The notes under the pieces are model-generated. The model was not told where the DNA came from. It searched no databases and saw nothing but the letters and a program-made list of their open reading frames with translations. From the IMG/VR virus record IMGVR_UViG_3300011116_000215, positions 1 to 31,624 of that record: a stretch of 31,624 nt of DNA; one strand, written 5' to 3'. The stretch's first letter is position 1. Each line of letters starts with the position of its first letter. Source of the stretch: a virus. A program made the position numbers and the translations under genes. This document shows, piece after piece, positions 1-7,871 of the stretch.

Positions 1-691
1 AAGCGGCAACAATCGTAGCGGCAGTTGCATCGCGGCTTCCGCAAGTGTGCTGCTTGATCGACTGAGACATATTGACTTCATCAAAGCCCAACACGCCAGT
101 GCCCATCATGCCGTTGCGGAATTGCTTACTGATGGTGTCGGTAGGATTGAACAAGCCCTTCATACCTTCAACCAGACCAGCGTTTGCAGCGGGGTTAACC
201 GTTGCATAACGGGGCGACATTACAGCGGCGTTTTCATTCAGCTTCTGCTGGGCTTGCAACAGCACCAAAGAAGTCGAAGGAGTCGTGCCAGGGGTGCCGA
301 CAGTGTTACCGATGGTTTTGTACGCATTGGCAACATCAGCGTCAATGCTGGAGGCCAACTGGCTGATACGAGGCTTCAACACACGCTCTGCGAAGTCATC
401 CAACTGCATGGTCAATTCAGCGGAAGTGAAGTTCACGCCGATATGCTTTTGCGAGGCGACAGACAAAGTGGTGAACTGTTCGTTGTCGTCCTGAACTTGC
501 AGGGCGGCACCGTCAGTGACCAAAGCGCGGTCGGGCAGACGAATACGCAGAGTAGAACCGATCTTGGCACCTTCAACAGCGAAGCTGTCGTCGTACTGAC
601 GGTTTACGTTACGGGTGAGTACCAAGTTGTTCTCGAGGATTTCGAGAGCCTTCCGGGTAATCATATCAATGGTTAGGATACTATTAGACAT
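1..691 (-). CDS. major capsid (coat) protein, P22 gp5-like, 3' partial
   Basis: The frame is open from an ATG at 689-691 to the window edge, about 230 residues with no stop, so the C-terminal part lies outside. The N-terminus reads MSNSILTIDMITRKALEILE, the typical opening of P22 gp5-type coat proteins. It is followed by NNLVLTRNVNRQYDDSF, a GSTLRIRLP segment, and a helix-rich stretch around FAERVLKPRISQLASSIDADV. P22 coat is about 430 residues, so roughly half is present. An AAGGA ribosome site lies 8 nt upstream of the ATG. The scaffold gene precedes it by 22 nt in the same operon, which is the usual order for P22-like heads. It would form the icosahedral shell. The family call rests on recognised sequence pattern and gene order. 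The long open frame on the opposite strand here is an antisense shadow. Confidence 0.88.
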   Translation of the reverse strand, partial: MSNSILTIDMITRKALEILENNLVLTRNVNRQYDDSFAVEGAKIGSTLRIRLPDRALVTDGAALQVQDDNEQFTTLSVASQKHIGVNFTSAELTMQLDDFAERVLKPRISQLASSIDADVANAYKTIGNTVGTPGTTPSTSLVLLQAQQKLNENAAVMSPRYATVNPAANAGLVEGMKGLFNPTDTISKQFRNGMMGTGVLGFDEVNMSQSIKQHTCGSRDATAATIVAA

Positions 692-713
692 GAAAAAAAG
701 TCCTTAAAAAAAG

Positions 714-1475
714 TTAGCGGGTTTGCGCTTCCCACTTCTTACGCTGGCGTGCCCTTTCGGCTTCAATCCACTGCGAATCCGTCATGGTCTTGATAGACCT
801 GGGATCAGTAGTGTCATAGGCCGGTGATCCAGTGGATCGGGCAGTGACAGGCGAAATCGGCGCTGGCGCGGATGTCGTACGTTTCATTGGTGGATCAGAC
901 GCCAATTTGGCTTCAATCTTCCCAATTTCCTTTGCCTGTGCAAGCGGGGCTAGGCGAGATATACGCTCTGCATCTTTGGGGTTAGTTCCGAGGTAGTAAG
1001 CTAACTCAGGCCCAACATCCGAAGACCGAATCGTATCGGCCATCACGTCCGTAATTGGCAGCTTGGGGTTGTATGCGACTTGTTCAAAGTCATCATACTT
1101 AGCGCGGGCTTCCTCTTCCTTATCGTGATAACTCTCAAGAACTTGCGAGTGCTGCTTGGCCGCTTCACGCTGCGCGATCAGTTGCTCGGCCTTTTGATAA
1201 GCCAACGCATCGGCGTAAGCCTCTGGCGTTTCAAACTGATCGACAGACTGCGCTGCCGGAGCCCTTAAGGTTTGCGTTTCCGCAAGCCTCTGCGCTTGTT
1301 CCCGCTCCCACTTTCGTTGCTCTCTTGCGAGGCGTTTTCCAATAGCTGCATCAAGTTCCTCTTGCGAGAAGGTCTTGGGTGCTTCTGCTTCCGGCGCTTT
1401 AACTTCAGGTTCAGGTGCAGCCGTTGCTTCCTGTTCCGGCGCGGGTTCTACTACCGCTAGGTTTTCTTCTGACAT
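714..1475 (-). CDS. capsid scaffolding protein
   Basis: 253 residues. The N-terminal third is very rich in Ala, Glu and Pro (MSEENLAVVEPAPEQEATAA). It is followed by FSQEELDAAIGKRLAREQRKWEREQ, a charged helix seen in many phage scaffolds, then long predicted helices and a basic C-terminus (RARQRKKWEAQTR). Basic tails of this kind bind coat protein in P22-like scaffolds. The ATG at 1473-1475 is preferred over a GTG 33 nt upstream because homologous scaffolds start MSEE-like and a GGA lies about 8 nt before it. The gene sits immediately before the coat gene, as expected for an assembly factor that leaves the procapsid before or during packaging. There is no protease motif, so this is scaffold only. 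Confidence 0.85.
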   Translation of the reverse strand: MSEENLAVVEPAPEQEATAAPEPEVKAPEAEAPKTFSQEELDAAIGKRLAREQRKWEREQAQRLAETQTLRAPAAQSVDQFETPEAYADALAYQKAEQLIAQREAAKQHSQVLESYHDKEEEARAKYDDFEQVAYNPKLPITDVMADTIRSSDVGPELAYYLGTNPKDAERISRLAPLAQAKEIGKIEAKLASDPPMKRTTSAPAPISPVTARSTGSPAYDTTDPRSIKTMTDSQWIEAERARQRKKWEAQTR

Positions 1476-1508
1476 TTTTCGATTCCAAAGAATCCCTGGT
1501 GAACGCAC

Positions 1509-1545
1509 CAGTACGTTTTTTCAGCATTATGCTGGAATTTTGTCT
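1509..1545. promoter_or_regulatory. dyad in the gap before scaffold, possible late promoter
   Basis: The gap between the tailspike stop and the scaffold start contains a perfect 6-bp dyad, CAGCAT-T-ATGCTG (1522-1534). It overlaps a -10-like CATAAT on the minus strand (1526-1531). No good -35 is visible. The A-run after the stem in the minus direction argues against an intrinsic terminator. It could be a secondary promoter or an RNA processing or stability element boosting scaffold and coat expression. This is weak evidence. Confidence 0.25.
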
Positions 1546-3171
1546 TTACAGTATGGTTCTTGTCATAGTTGGGCCTGATGAATAGGTTACCACTAAAGAT
1601 TTATATGGGCCAAGGGTAAAAGACCCGCTTGTTGCACCCGTGTTTACACCGTTAACCGCAATGTTGCTAACCGTACCACCAAAAATAGTAATGACTTCGG
1701 TAGAGTACCCCGCCGTAATTGTTTGTGGGGATGATGTACCCCCAATCGCCGCAGTTCCACCGGGATTTAACCCAGTGTTATTTTGATAAACAGAAGTTAC
1801 ATTTGCGGCTATAGAACACGCGGGGGACAACGAAACATCGTTGCCAACAGCGGTCGTATAAGTAGCGCCAGATTCTTCTTTAATAGCTGATGATGTAGTG
1901 TTAAATATGCGGTTGCCAATTAACATAGCGTGGGTTGCCGTAGCCGCAATATGTATCCCGTACACGCCAGAATTTTCAATGTAGCAATTAGATACAACAC
2001 CGTTAGTAGACGATACATAAATTGCATCGTTAAGACATCCATTAACGGTTACATTGTCAACGGTAGTTCTTGCGCCTAAAATAATTCCGTAAGAAACACT
2101 AACACCTTCAAGAGCGCCATTTGATATGCTTATATCAACACCGGTTGTTTGAATAGATAATGCCGCCGGATTTCCCGTGCCACTTGAGCCTAAAAAAGAA
2201 CAATCAAGTATAAAATCACTAATAGTTACGGAAGAAATACCGTCCGTAGTAATCCCAGAGTTATCGTACAACGATATAGCAGTGCCCCAACCAGTAGTTG
2301 GATGTTTTGGCCGTCCGGTGAAATTAGTCGCAACAACACGGCTTGTCGTGCCCGTAGAAAGCCCTGGCGCTTTGTAAATTCTAAGAGCATTGCCAGCTTC
2401 ATTTTTTAATGTTACGTTGGTGATAACTACTTCTTGAATATTTGCGCCATTGATTGAATAGGCAAACGGCGTGACGCTAGTAAGCGTGTTTTGTGTTTCC
2501 GATGTTTCATTATTTATAGCAATGCAATCGTCGCCGGAATAAATGTTGCAGTTAGCAATTGCTACTTTATAGCACCCCGAGCCGACCCTAATTCCATCTT
2601 CAAAAGAAAAAGTACCGGAATGTATATTTGCAAAATCTATGTTTACATTACTTACCAAAACGTCCATGCAATAGCTAAATTGCATCCGGCAAGCACTCCA
2701 ACTATCCAATAGCGTAATGCTTTGCACACGCACATTTTTTACGTTTTGAAAAGCAATATGCGTTTGGCCTATGGCACTGGCGGCGGTGCATTTGATTGTC
2801 CCGCCAGTAACGCTAATGTTTTCATTACCTGTAGACGGTGTGCTGTTTACAAACAAGGCTTTTTGGGTTGACCCCGTTTGGTTGTACCCGTTAACGCCGC
2901 TTGCAACCCCGCCAGCCGTTATTAAAACGGCCGAGGCGTCCATAAGAATATGGACGTTAGAAGGCAATGCAATTGATGGGTTTGCACCTGACTGAGTTGC
3001 AAAATAAAATGAACCTTTAGGCACATAGACCGTGCCGCCGGAAGAAACCGAGGAAACTGCGGCGATAAAAGCCGCCGTAGCATCCGTAGCACCGTCCGCT
3101 ACCGCACCAAAATCTAAGACATTTGCAGTAGCCCCCGTAATCATTGAATACGAAACTTTTGTGAGACTCAT
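1546..3171 (-). CDS. tailspike / depolymerase with right-handed beta-helix (pectate lyase-3 / GH28-like)
   Basis: 541 residues. The start ATG at 3169-3171 is set by a GAGGAG ribosome site and an ATGA overlap with the preceding 55-aa gene. Residues about 15-60 (NVLDFGAVADGATDATAAF, then GGTVYVPKG) are the signature N-terminus of the pectate-lyase-3 superfamily, used by phage depolymerases. The body has many short Val/Ile/Asn repeats of a beta-helix. Around residues 192-219 it shows DGIRV and SGDDCIAI, and near 262 ALRIYK. These resemble the NxD, DD and RIK motifs of GH28 polygalacturonases, but I see no clear GHG histidine motif. It probably degrades host surface polysaccharide at the virion tail tip. 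There is no head-binding domain on this chain, so it may attach through the separate adaptor at 4231-4728. Substrate is unknown. The gene looks visibly more AT-rich than the head genes, fitting modular exchange. Confidence 0.82.
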   Translation of the reverse strand: MSLTKVSYSMITGATANVLDFGAVADGATDATAAFIAAVSSVSSGGTVYVPKGSFYFATQSGANPSIALPSNVHILMDASAVLITAGGVASGVNGYNQTGSTQKALFVNSTPSTGNENISVTGGTIKCTAASAIGQTHIAFQNVKNVRVQSITLLDSWSACRMQFSYCMDVLVSNVNIDFANIHSGTFSFEDGIRVGSGCYKVAIANCNIYSGDDCIAINNETSETQNTLTSVTPFAYSINGANIQEVVITNVTLKNEAGNALRIYKAPGLSTGTTSRVVATNFTGRPKHPTTGWGTAISLYDNSGITTDGISSVTISDFILDCSFLGSSGTGNPAALSIQTTGVDISISNGALEGVSVSYGIILGARTTVDNVTVNGCLNDAIYVSSTNGVVSNCYIENSGVYGIHIAATATHAMLIGNRIFNTTSSAIKEESGATYTTAVGNDVSLSPACSIAANVTSVYQNNTGLNPGGTAAIGGTSSPQTITAGYSTEVITIFGGTVSNIAVNGVNTGATSGSFTLGPYKSLVVTYSSGPTMTRTIL

Positions 3172-3335
3172 GCTAATTGCTCCTCTGTTGGGCGGGTTAA
3201 AGTTGGATGTTCCCATTTTGCAATGTATGGGCCTTTTTCATCTGAATCATCTTGCACCACAATTGTTCCTGACGGACTAAAATCTTTGTCCCACAAATCT
3301 GGGTAAATTGATTTGATTTTTTCAACAATGTTCAT
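3168..3335 (-). CDS. XkdW-like small tail-fibre-associated protein
   Basis: 55 residues. It begins MNIVEKIKSIYPDLWDKDF, continues SGTIVVQDDSDEKGPYIAKW, and ends PTLTRPTEEQLA. This pattern (KIKxLYPDL, then a GTIVxQDDSD-type strand, then a W..P..PT.EQL tail) is the short XkdW-type protein found beside fibre genes in many phages. The start ATG (3333-3335) overlaps the stop of the upstream fibre gene as TAATG. The stop overlaps the start of the tailspike as ATGA, so translation is coupled on both sides. The family has no proven function. Position between two receptor-binding proteins suggests a fibre assembly or chaperone role, which is inference. Confidence 0.75.
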   Translation of the reverse strand: MNIVEKIKSIYPDLWDKDFSPSGTIVVQDDSDEKGPYIAKWEHPTLTRPTEEQLA

Positions 3336-4231
3336 TATGCGGCCCTTACCAATACACCACTAAAATACGTTGCTGAAGAACCGCCGCCAATTCCGGCGGT
3401 TGCGGCGGTGATGTAAACATACAATTCAACGTAATCGGTTGACCCATTAAAATAAATAACATCTTGCACGTTTGATTCACCAGACGGCGCTTGAACGTAA
3501 GGGCCGTATTTGTAAATCGACCCATTTTTATAAATAGCGGATGCCATAGATGTTGAAGCAGTTGACCCGCCGGAACCAATTTTGCCATTGATTTGGTAGT
3601 AGCCCGCAATGGTTGGCGTAAACCGATAGTTGGTTGTTGAATCAAAATTGTTGTTGGTATCAAATGTTTCCGTATCCAACTGCACTTTGGTGTACACACC
3701 GGATGTTATGGTTTGATTGGTGGCACGGTACACCGAAAATGCTGGCCCAGACCCTGCCGCATCTTTCCAGACCGGCGTTCCAGCACCAACAGATGCTAAG
3801 ACTTGCCCGCTTGTGCCCGCCGCAGTAAACGCAAACGCCGTACCATTTCCAAATGCTACCGCCCCGTTTGTTGGTGTGCTAGTGCCATTTGTGCCGCCAT
3901 TGGCAATCGGCAATGTTCCACTTACATGGGTGGTAAGGCCAATCTTGCCCCAGCTTGGCGCGGTTGTTACGCCGCCCGAAATAAGCGCATTGCCGGTAGC
4001 TACATCAGCAAGTTTGGAAAGCGTTGTAGTGGCACTAGCGTATAGCAAGTCCCCCACGGCGTATGACGTTTGGCCTGTCCCACCTTTGGCTGCGGTGATG
4101 GTGCTTAGTCCTGGCGTTAAGTCGGAAATTGCAAGTTTGACCGTTGCGCTGCTTTGAACAATAGGCAAAACTTCCGTGCCAGCAACCGGAGTGGTTGCCG
4201 CTGTAAGCGCGGAAATTTTGGTATTAGCCAT
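3335..4231 (-). CDS. tail fibre protein with C-terminal C1q/TNF-like domain
   Basis: 298 residues. The N-terminus MANTKISALTAATTPVAGTE matches a common start of phage fibre proteins. The middle carries Gly/Thr-rich fibre repeats (AAKGGTGQTSYAVGDLLYAS, then GGTNGTSTPTNGAVAFGNGT and GTSGQVLAS). The last about 130 residues (from AFSVYRATNQTITSG, through YRFTPTIAGYYQINGKI and a closing YFSGVLVRAA) read as a C1q/TNF-like jelly roll, a receptor-binding fold that trimerises. The start overlaps the upstream gene's stop as TAATG, and the stop overlaps the XkdW-like gene. The GGTNG(T/A) module also occurs in the 777-aa fibre at 29277-31610. It is probably a virion fibre or fibre tip; receptor unknown. 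Confidence 0.8.
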   Translation of the reverse strand: MANTKISALTAATTPVAGTEVLPIVQSSATVKLAISDLTPGLSTITAAKGGTGQTSYAVGDLLYASATTTLSKLADVATGNALISGGVTTAPSWGKIGLTTHVSGTLPIANGGTNGTSTPTNGAVAFGNGTAFAFTAAGTSGQVLASVGAGTPVWKDAAGSGPAFSVYRATNQTITSGVYTKVQLDTETFDTNNNFDSTTNYRFTPTIAGYYQINGKIGSGGSTASTSMASAIYKNGSIYKYGPYVQAPSGESNVQDVIYFNGSTDYVELYVYITAATAGIGGGSSATYFSGVLVRAA

Positions 4232-4728
4232 TAGTTATACATTACTTCAATTAACGAAGTCAAAGGAGGTGCTTGCGAGAACGTCAAAGTTGCGCCTGAC
4301 ACAGCGTAAGTATTTTTGTTTTGGTACACGCCATTGATGTACACAAACGTATAGTTTTCACCAAATGACGCTGTGCTTAAAGTAAACACAGTTTGTGATC
4401 CAGTACCCGTAAAGTTGTTTACTTGGTAACTTGCGGCCCCAATACCTGACACATTATCATAGGTAGCAATAAGTACATCAGCAGAGGTGTTTAAAACAAA
4501 TTTGTACGGTGACGCACTTAACCAAATTTCACCTCCTGGCACACGCCCAGCCGAGTCCAAAATAATTGGATTGGTATGGTTTGTACTTCCCGATGAACTA
4601 GTGTAAGTAGCTTGTGGGGTCGTTGTTCCCGCAGCGTAGGTGTACAGTTTGCCACCAGACAGGATTACGCCACTGTTGGTAAAAAATTGGGCCGCAACGC
4701 CGCCCACAGGGGAGAGAAAGACGGCCAT
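4231..4728 (-). CDS. tailspike head-binding-like adaptor protein
   Basis: 165 residues. The first about 105 residues (from AQFFTNSGVILSGGKLYTYA, through a TTTPQATYTSSSG strand, to NPIILDSAGRVPGGEIWLS and YKFVL) match the N-terminal head-binding or tail-attachment domain of P22-like tailspikes. Here that domain is a free-standing gene followed only by a short beta-rich extension (TGSQTVFTLSTASFGENYTF, VYINGVYQNKNTY). The extension resembles a fibre-linker domain. An AAAGG site lies upstream of ATG 4726-4728. It probably docks fibres or spikes to the tail. The domain match is recalled from family pattern; the adaptor role is inferred from the lack of a receptor-binding domain. Confidence 0.68.
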   Translation of the reverse strand: MAVFLSPVGGVAAQFFTNSGVILSGGKLYTYAAGTTTPQATYTSSSGSTNHTNPIILDSAGRVPGGEIWLSASPYKFVLNTSADVLIATYDNVSGIGAASYQVNNFTGTGSQTVFTLSTASFGENYTFVYINGVYQNKNTYAVSGATLTFSQAPPLTSLIEVMYN

Positions 4729-4737
4729 GATTAACCT

Positions 4738-5007
4738 TTATTCGTAGGCTACAGTAAATGCAGCGGAAGTTCCTGCCAGCACAATATACAGCCCTTTATT
4801 GAAAAACAAGCCTGCGGGGAAGTTCAAATAGTTTGTGCCTGCCGATACGCTGATCGTGTCCGAAATTTTAGGATCGCTGGTGCTGGCCGCACCGGAGTCG
4901 TACACCGTCAAAGTACCGCTGGAGGATGCCGAAACGAAGATGCCGTAGAGTTTGCCAGCGCCAACTTTAACTTGTTTGGTCGCGGCTAGTTGCATATAGT
5001 TTGCCAT
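4738..5007 (-). CDS. small beta-rich virion-associated protein of unknown function
   Basis: 89 residues. The sequence is alternating beta strands with no signal peptide or membrane segment: VKVGAGKLYGIFVSASSSGT, then LTVYDS, then LNFPAGLFFNKGLYIVLAGT and AFTVAYE. Proteins of this shape occur among structural genes of many tailed phages. An AAGGAAA ribosome site precedes ATG 5005-5007. It lies between the helical protein gene and the fibre adaptor, in a block of virion genes, so a minor capsid-decoration or tail role is likely. No specific function can be assigned. Confidence 0.65.
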   Translation of the reverse strand: MANYMQLAATKQVKVGAGKLYGIFVSASSSGTLTVYDSGAASTSDPKISDTISVSAGTNYLNFPAGLFFNKGLYIVLAGTSAAFTVAYE

Positions 5008-5016
5008 GATGTTTCC

Positions 5017-5385
5017 TTACGCTAAAAAGCGGAGTTTGTAGAGGGTACGCAGATAAATCTCAATGATATTGTCGATCAACTGTTGCAACGACATATCGGT
5101 CTTGTCCACTACGTCATAGCGGCACTTTTCAATCTCGTCCAACTGGTTTTGCAAAAAGTCGATGATGTTGGCCGTCTTGGTGGCCGAATGCAGCGTGATC
5201 GGCCCCATCAGGCCATGACGGCCTTGGTAGGCTTCAGCAAAGTCATCCGCAGCGCCAATAATACGCTCATAGAAAATATTGAGCGCGACGTGTTTGGAGT
5301 AGCTGCGGGTGTTCAAATGGACGCTGTGGGCCACATCACGGGCCAAGAATAGCATCCCGACAAAATCGGCGGCTTTGTACATCAT
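5017..5385 (-). CDS. conserved helical phage protein (resembles DUF5856)
   Basis: 122 residues, almost entirely helical, with conserved-looking His and acidic residues: FVGMLFLARDVAHSVHLNT, HVALNIFYERIIGAADDFAE, AYQGRHG, and a C-terminal IEIYLRTLYKLRFLA. I recognise this pattern as a phage family that I believe is DUF5856. It is sometimes compared with four-helix ferritin/Dps-like bundles, but function is not established. The start overlaps the portal stop as ATGATG; the second ATG (5380-5382) is an equal candidate. It follows the portal gene and may be a virion-associated or portal-adjacent factor, which is inference. Confidence 0.7.
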   Translation of the reverse strand: MMYKAADFVGMLFLARDVAHSVHLNTRSYSKHVALNIFYERIIGAADDFAEAYQGRHGLMGPITLHSATKTANIIDFLQNQLDEIEKCRYDVVDKTDMSLQQLIDNIIEIYLRTLYKLRFLA

Positions 5386-7571
5386 TGTGGCATTCCCATT
5401 GGTTGTTGTTGTTCCATGCCTTCTTGAGGCATCTCAGAGCCCATATCTACGTCACGCCCAGGCATCTCGGTAACCAAGTCGCCAGAAGTGATCATGCCAT
5501 GCACAGTACCCAGCACGATGTCTTGAATTTGCTCTGGCGACATAGATGCCTGCACAGCGGAAATCCGCTGGGTTTCAGCTTGGTACGCCTTGACCGTTGC
5601 TTCAAAGTCTTTGCGGTGCATATCCTGCGCCTCAATTGACTTGCCAGCATTGATGATCATCTGGTGCATCTGCTCCATCTCTTGGCCCATTGCTTGGATT
5701 TGCTGCTCTGCGGCCTGCAACTCGGGCGGCTTGTCGCCGTCTTGCATAAGTTTGGGGTCAATGGTCTTGGCAAAGCGCTTCGCCATCTCTTGGGCACCAG
5801 GCCAATCCATGTTCTTGACAAACAAGTCACCGGCCACTTGCCATAGCTGGGGGTTGCCTTGCAACAGTTGGCCCATCGCCTCCAACGCCTCTTGGCGCTT
5901 GGTCGCGTAGCCTGGGCCGGTGGTAGCCACCACGTCGTACTTGCCCACGCCAGGGTTGTAAATCTTGTCGATCACGATGCCCTGCTGATCCACAATCTTC
6001 TTGACCGGCTCGGCCTGCATCGGGTCAATCTTGACCATGCTGGTTTCACCGTCTTCACCAATGATGCGGGCAATACGTTGTGTGTCGTAAATTTTGGGGA
6101 TCAGATCAATTAACTGGCGGGTCAGATACCGCACGCCACGGGCCAAGTTATCGCCAAAGTGGTACGTTCCGACATCACCCTCGCGCTGGCGAGCCAAAAT
6201 GGCTTTGCCGCTACGTTCATTGGATGTCATACCCAAAGATGCGTTGTATTGGCCGGTGGATGCCTTGATGTCTTCAGAAGCGCCTGCTTTGGCCTGTAAT
6301 AGCCCGCTGGAGGCCATTGGCGGCTGCGCCCGCTGGGGTAGTGGCAGCGTAGCGCCCGCGCCGTCTGTAACGTCTGGATTGACCTCCAAATACGGCCAGT
6401 TGGTCGTGTTGGCGGTTTTCCATTGGTTTTCGTAGCCTTCAAACTGACCGCCGTAGCCAATAAATGGCGCTTTTGGAGCCAAAGCCAGCATTTCTGCCTC
6501 TTGGGACACCCAATAGTTGTACATCCGCTGGGCATCCTTGGCGTTTCGCACCAGGCCGGACACGTACAAGCGACCGTCAACCTCAAATTCGTTGCCCACA
6601 ATGCGGACAATCGGGATGTATTTGCCCGCCCACTCGCGTTCTTCCAAGATTTCGTAGCCGTTTATCTTGCAATACTTGATGCGTGGCCGGTCAGACTGCC
6701 GAGTCTTCTTGGGTGTGCCGTACATGGCGCGCAATTGCTTGTCTTCAGGCGTTCCATCAAACGCCGTGGCGTTGCCAGGGTACAAATTAAGCGTGCCCTT
6801 GTCGTAATCGACGTAGTAGTAGTCCGCGATGCGGATCGTGTCCTCATTGAGCCACTGCGACAGGTTTTGATCACCCACACCCAGCGTTTGCAAGGTGGTA
6901 ATGGGCGCTGAATCGGGGTACATCCGCTGGTAATCGTCTTTGGATATGTCCTCGGTCACAAAACACCATTTGGCGCCCGCGCCGCACGGGTCTTGGATGG
7001 TTGGATCCATGTAGACCGAAAATGAATTGCGAACCCGGCCAATTTTGATGTCTTGGTCAAAGGTATTTTCGTCGCAATACTCGGTCAGGATTCGAATGTA
7101 ACCTTCTCCGTAGGAGACTTGGTTTTCGCAGGCGGTGTCGTAAGCGACATCGGCGTCCGAGATGTATTCGATGTGCCTGACCATGCCGTTGAAGACTTCG
7201 GCAACGTCAATGTCGGCCTTGTCGTCGGCTGGAATAACTTTGCCTGTTGGGCGGTTTTGTCGTTGGTCATTGGTGACTTGCCGCACGTGCTGCGGCAGCT
7301 TGTTGATGGTCAGGCATGGGCGGGCGTTGATGGTCTGCCCTTGCACCGCGCCACGGGTCGCCAGCACATCGGCGGGCCACTGCCAGTGGTTGTCGGGCGA
7401 TCCAGCGTAGAACTTCAGGTCGTCAATCTCGTCCTCACGGGACTCAGACAGCGCCGAGATCGCCATATTCAGGCGGCTGCGGGCAGTCGCCAGTACGCCG
7501 GAGTCGTCGTTCTTCTTGCCGCCGCCATTGACGACGTTGCCTACCGCCACCATGCCGGTGTAATCAGCCAT
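5382..7571 (-). CDS. portal protein, P22 gp1-like
   Basis: 729 residues, close to the 725 of P22 gp1. Characteristic segments are DEIDDLKFYAGSPDNHWQWP, RPCLTINKLPQHVRQVTNDQ, the MVRHIEYISDADVAYDTACE helix, GYIRILTEYCDENTFDQDI, and IQDPCGAGAKWCFVTEDISK. The last quarter is a Gln/Met-rich helical barrel-like region (QQIQAMGQEMEQMHQMIINA). Portal forms the dodecameric vertex through which DNA is packaged and ejected, and it docks the terminase. The start ATG (7569-7571) overlaps the stop of the preceding 47-aa gene as TAATG. The order terminase, small basic genes, portal agrees with P22-like phages. Confidence 0.93.
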   Translation of the reverse strand: MADYTGMVAVGNVVNGGGKKNDDSGVLATARSRLNMAISALSESREDEIDDLKFYAGSPDNHWQWPADVLATRGAVQGQTINARPCLTINKLPQHVRQVTNDQRQNRPTGKVIPADDKADIDVAEVFNGMVRHIEYISDADVAYDTACENQVSYGEGYIRILTEYCDENTFDQDIKIGRVRNSFSVYMDPTIQDPCGAGAKWCFVTEDISKDDYQRMYPDSAPITTLQTLGVGDQNLSQWLNEDTIRIADYYYVDYDKGTLNLYPGNATAFDGTPEDKQLRAMYGTPKKTRQSDRPRIKYCKINGYEILEEREWAGKYIPIVRIVGNEFEVDGRLYVSGLVRNAKDAQRMYNYWVSQEAEMLALAPKAPFIGYGGQFEGYENQWKTANTTNWPYLEVNPDVTDGAGATLPLPQRAQPPMASSGLLQAKAGASEDIKASTGQYNASLGMTSNERSGKAILARQREGDVGTYHFGDNLARGVRYLTRQLIDLIPKIYDTQRIARIIGEDGETSMVKIDPMQAEPVKKIVDQQGIVIDKIYNPGVGKYDVVATTGPGYATKRQEALEAMGQLLQGNPQLWQVAGDLFVKNMDWPGAQEMAKRFAKTIDPKLMQDGDKPPELQAAEQQIQAMGQEMEQMHQMIINAGKSIEAQDMHRKDFEATVKAYQAETQRISAVQASMSPEQIQDIVLGTVHGMITSGDLVTEMPGRDVDMGSEMPQEGMEQQQPMGMPQ

Positions 7572-7714
7572 TATTTCTTACCCTTTGGGGCTGGCGCGCT
7601 GCGCTTGACGGCGTAAGCAATCGCCACGGCCTGTTTGACCGGCTTGCCCGCTTTAACTTCAGCTTTTACGTTTTCACGAAAGGCTTTGGGGGACGATGAT
7701 TTAACGAGTGGCAT
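7571..7714 (-). CDS. small basic conserved phage protein (47 aa)
   Basis: 47 residues: MPLVKSSSPKAFRENVKAEV, followed by KAGKPVKQAVAIAYAVKRSA and a Lys-rich end. The 'MPLVKS.S.KAF..NV' plus 'AGKP.KQA.AIAY.VKR' pattern is widespread in tailed phages near terminase and portal genes, with no proven role. The start overlaps the previous gene's stop as TAATG and its own stop overlaps the portal start as TAATG, so it is translationally locked into the head operon. High Lys content (11 of 47) suggests contact with nucleic acid, but this is inference. Confidence 0.75.
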   Translation of the reverse strand: MPLVKSSSPKAFRENVKAEVKAGKPVKQAVAIAYAVKRSAPAPKGKK

Positions 7715-7869
7715 TATTTGCCTTTCTTGGCCGTCTTGGCAGAATCTTTAAAATCTTTAGCCGTTGGGGCGCCTTTTGCACCTACAGGGCGCATTTTTTC
7801 TTTGCTGCCCGCTGCAATACGTGCTTGCTTGGCGTGAATATTTGCGTACAGTCCAGGTTTAGTAGCCAT
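7714..7869 (-). CDS. small Lys-rich phage protein (51 aa)
   Basis: 51 residues, beginning MATKPGLYANIHAKQARIAA, then GSKEKMRPVGAKGAPTAKDF, and ending in a KTAKKGK basic tail. The 'GLYANI..K..RIAAGS.EKMR..G..GAPTA..F' pattern is seen in short phage proteins upstream of the portal. It contains no cysteine or membrane segment. The stop overlaps the next gene as TAATG, and only 2 nt separate it from the preceding gene. Function is unknown. Together with its two neighbours it forms a run of three basic micro-proteins between terminase and portal. Confidence 0.72.
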   Translation of the reverse strand: MATKPGLYANIHAKQARIAAGSKEKMRPVGAKGAPTAKDFKDSAKTAKKGK

Positions 7870-7871
7870 GA

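Noticed and set aside
47-676. Plus-strand open frame of 209 codons at the left edge
   Set aside because: It is antisense to the coat protein gene, which has clear family pattern and a ribosome site.
1522-1534. Intrinsic terminator between tailspike and scaffold
   Set aside because: In the transcribed (minus) direction the stem is followed by A residues, not T, and the operon continues into coat; kept only as a weak regulatory dyad.
7053-7616. Plus-strand open frame of 187 codons
   Set aside because: It is antisense to the portal gene N-terminal region; codon composition mirrors the real gene.
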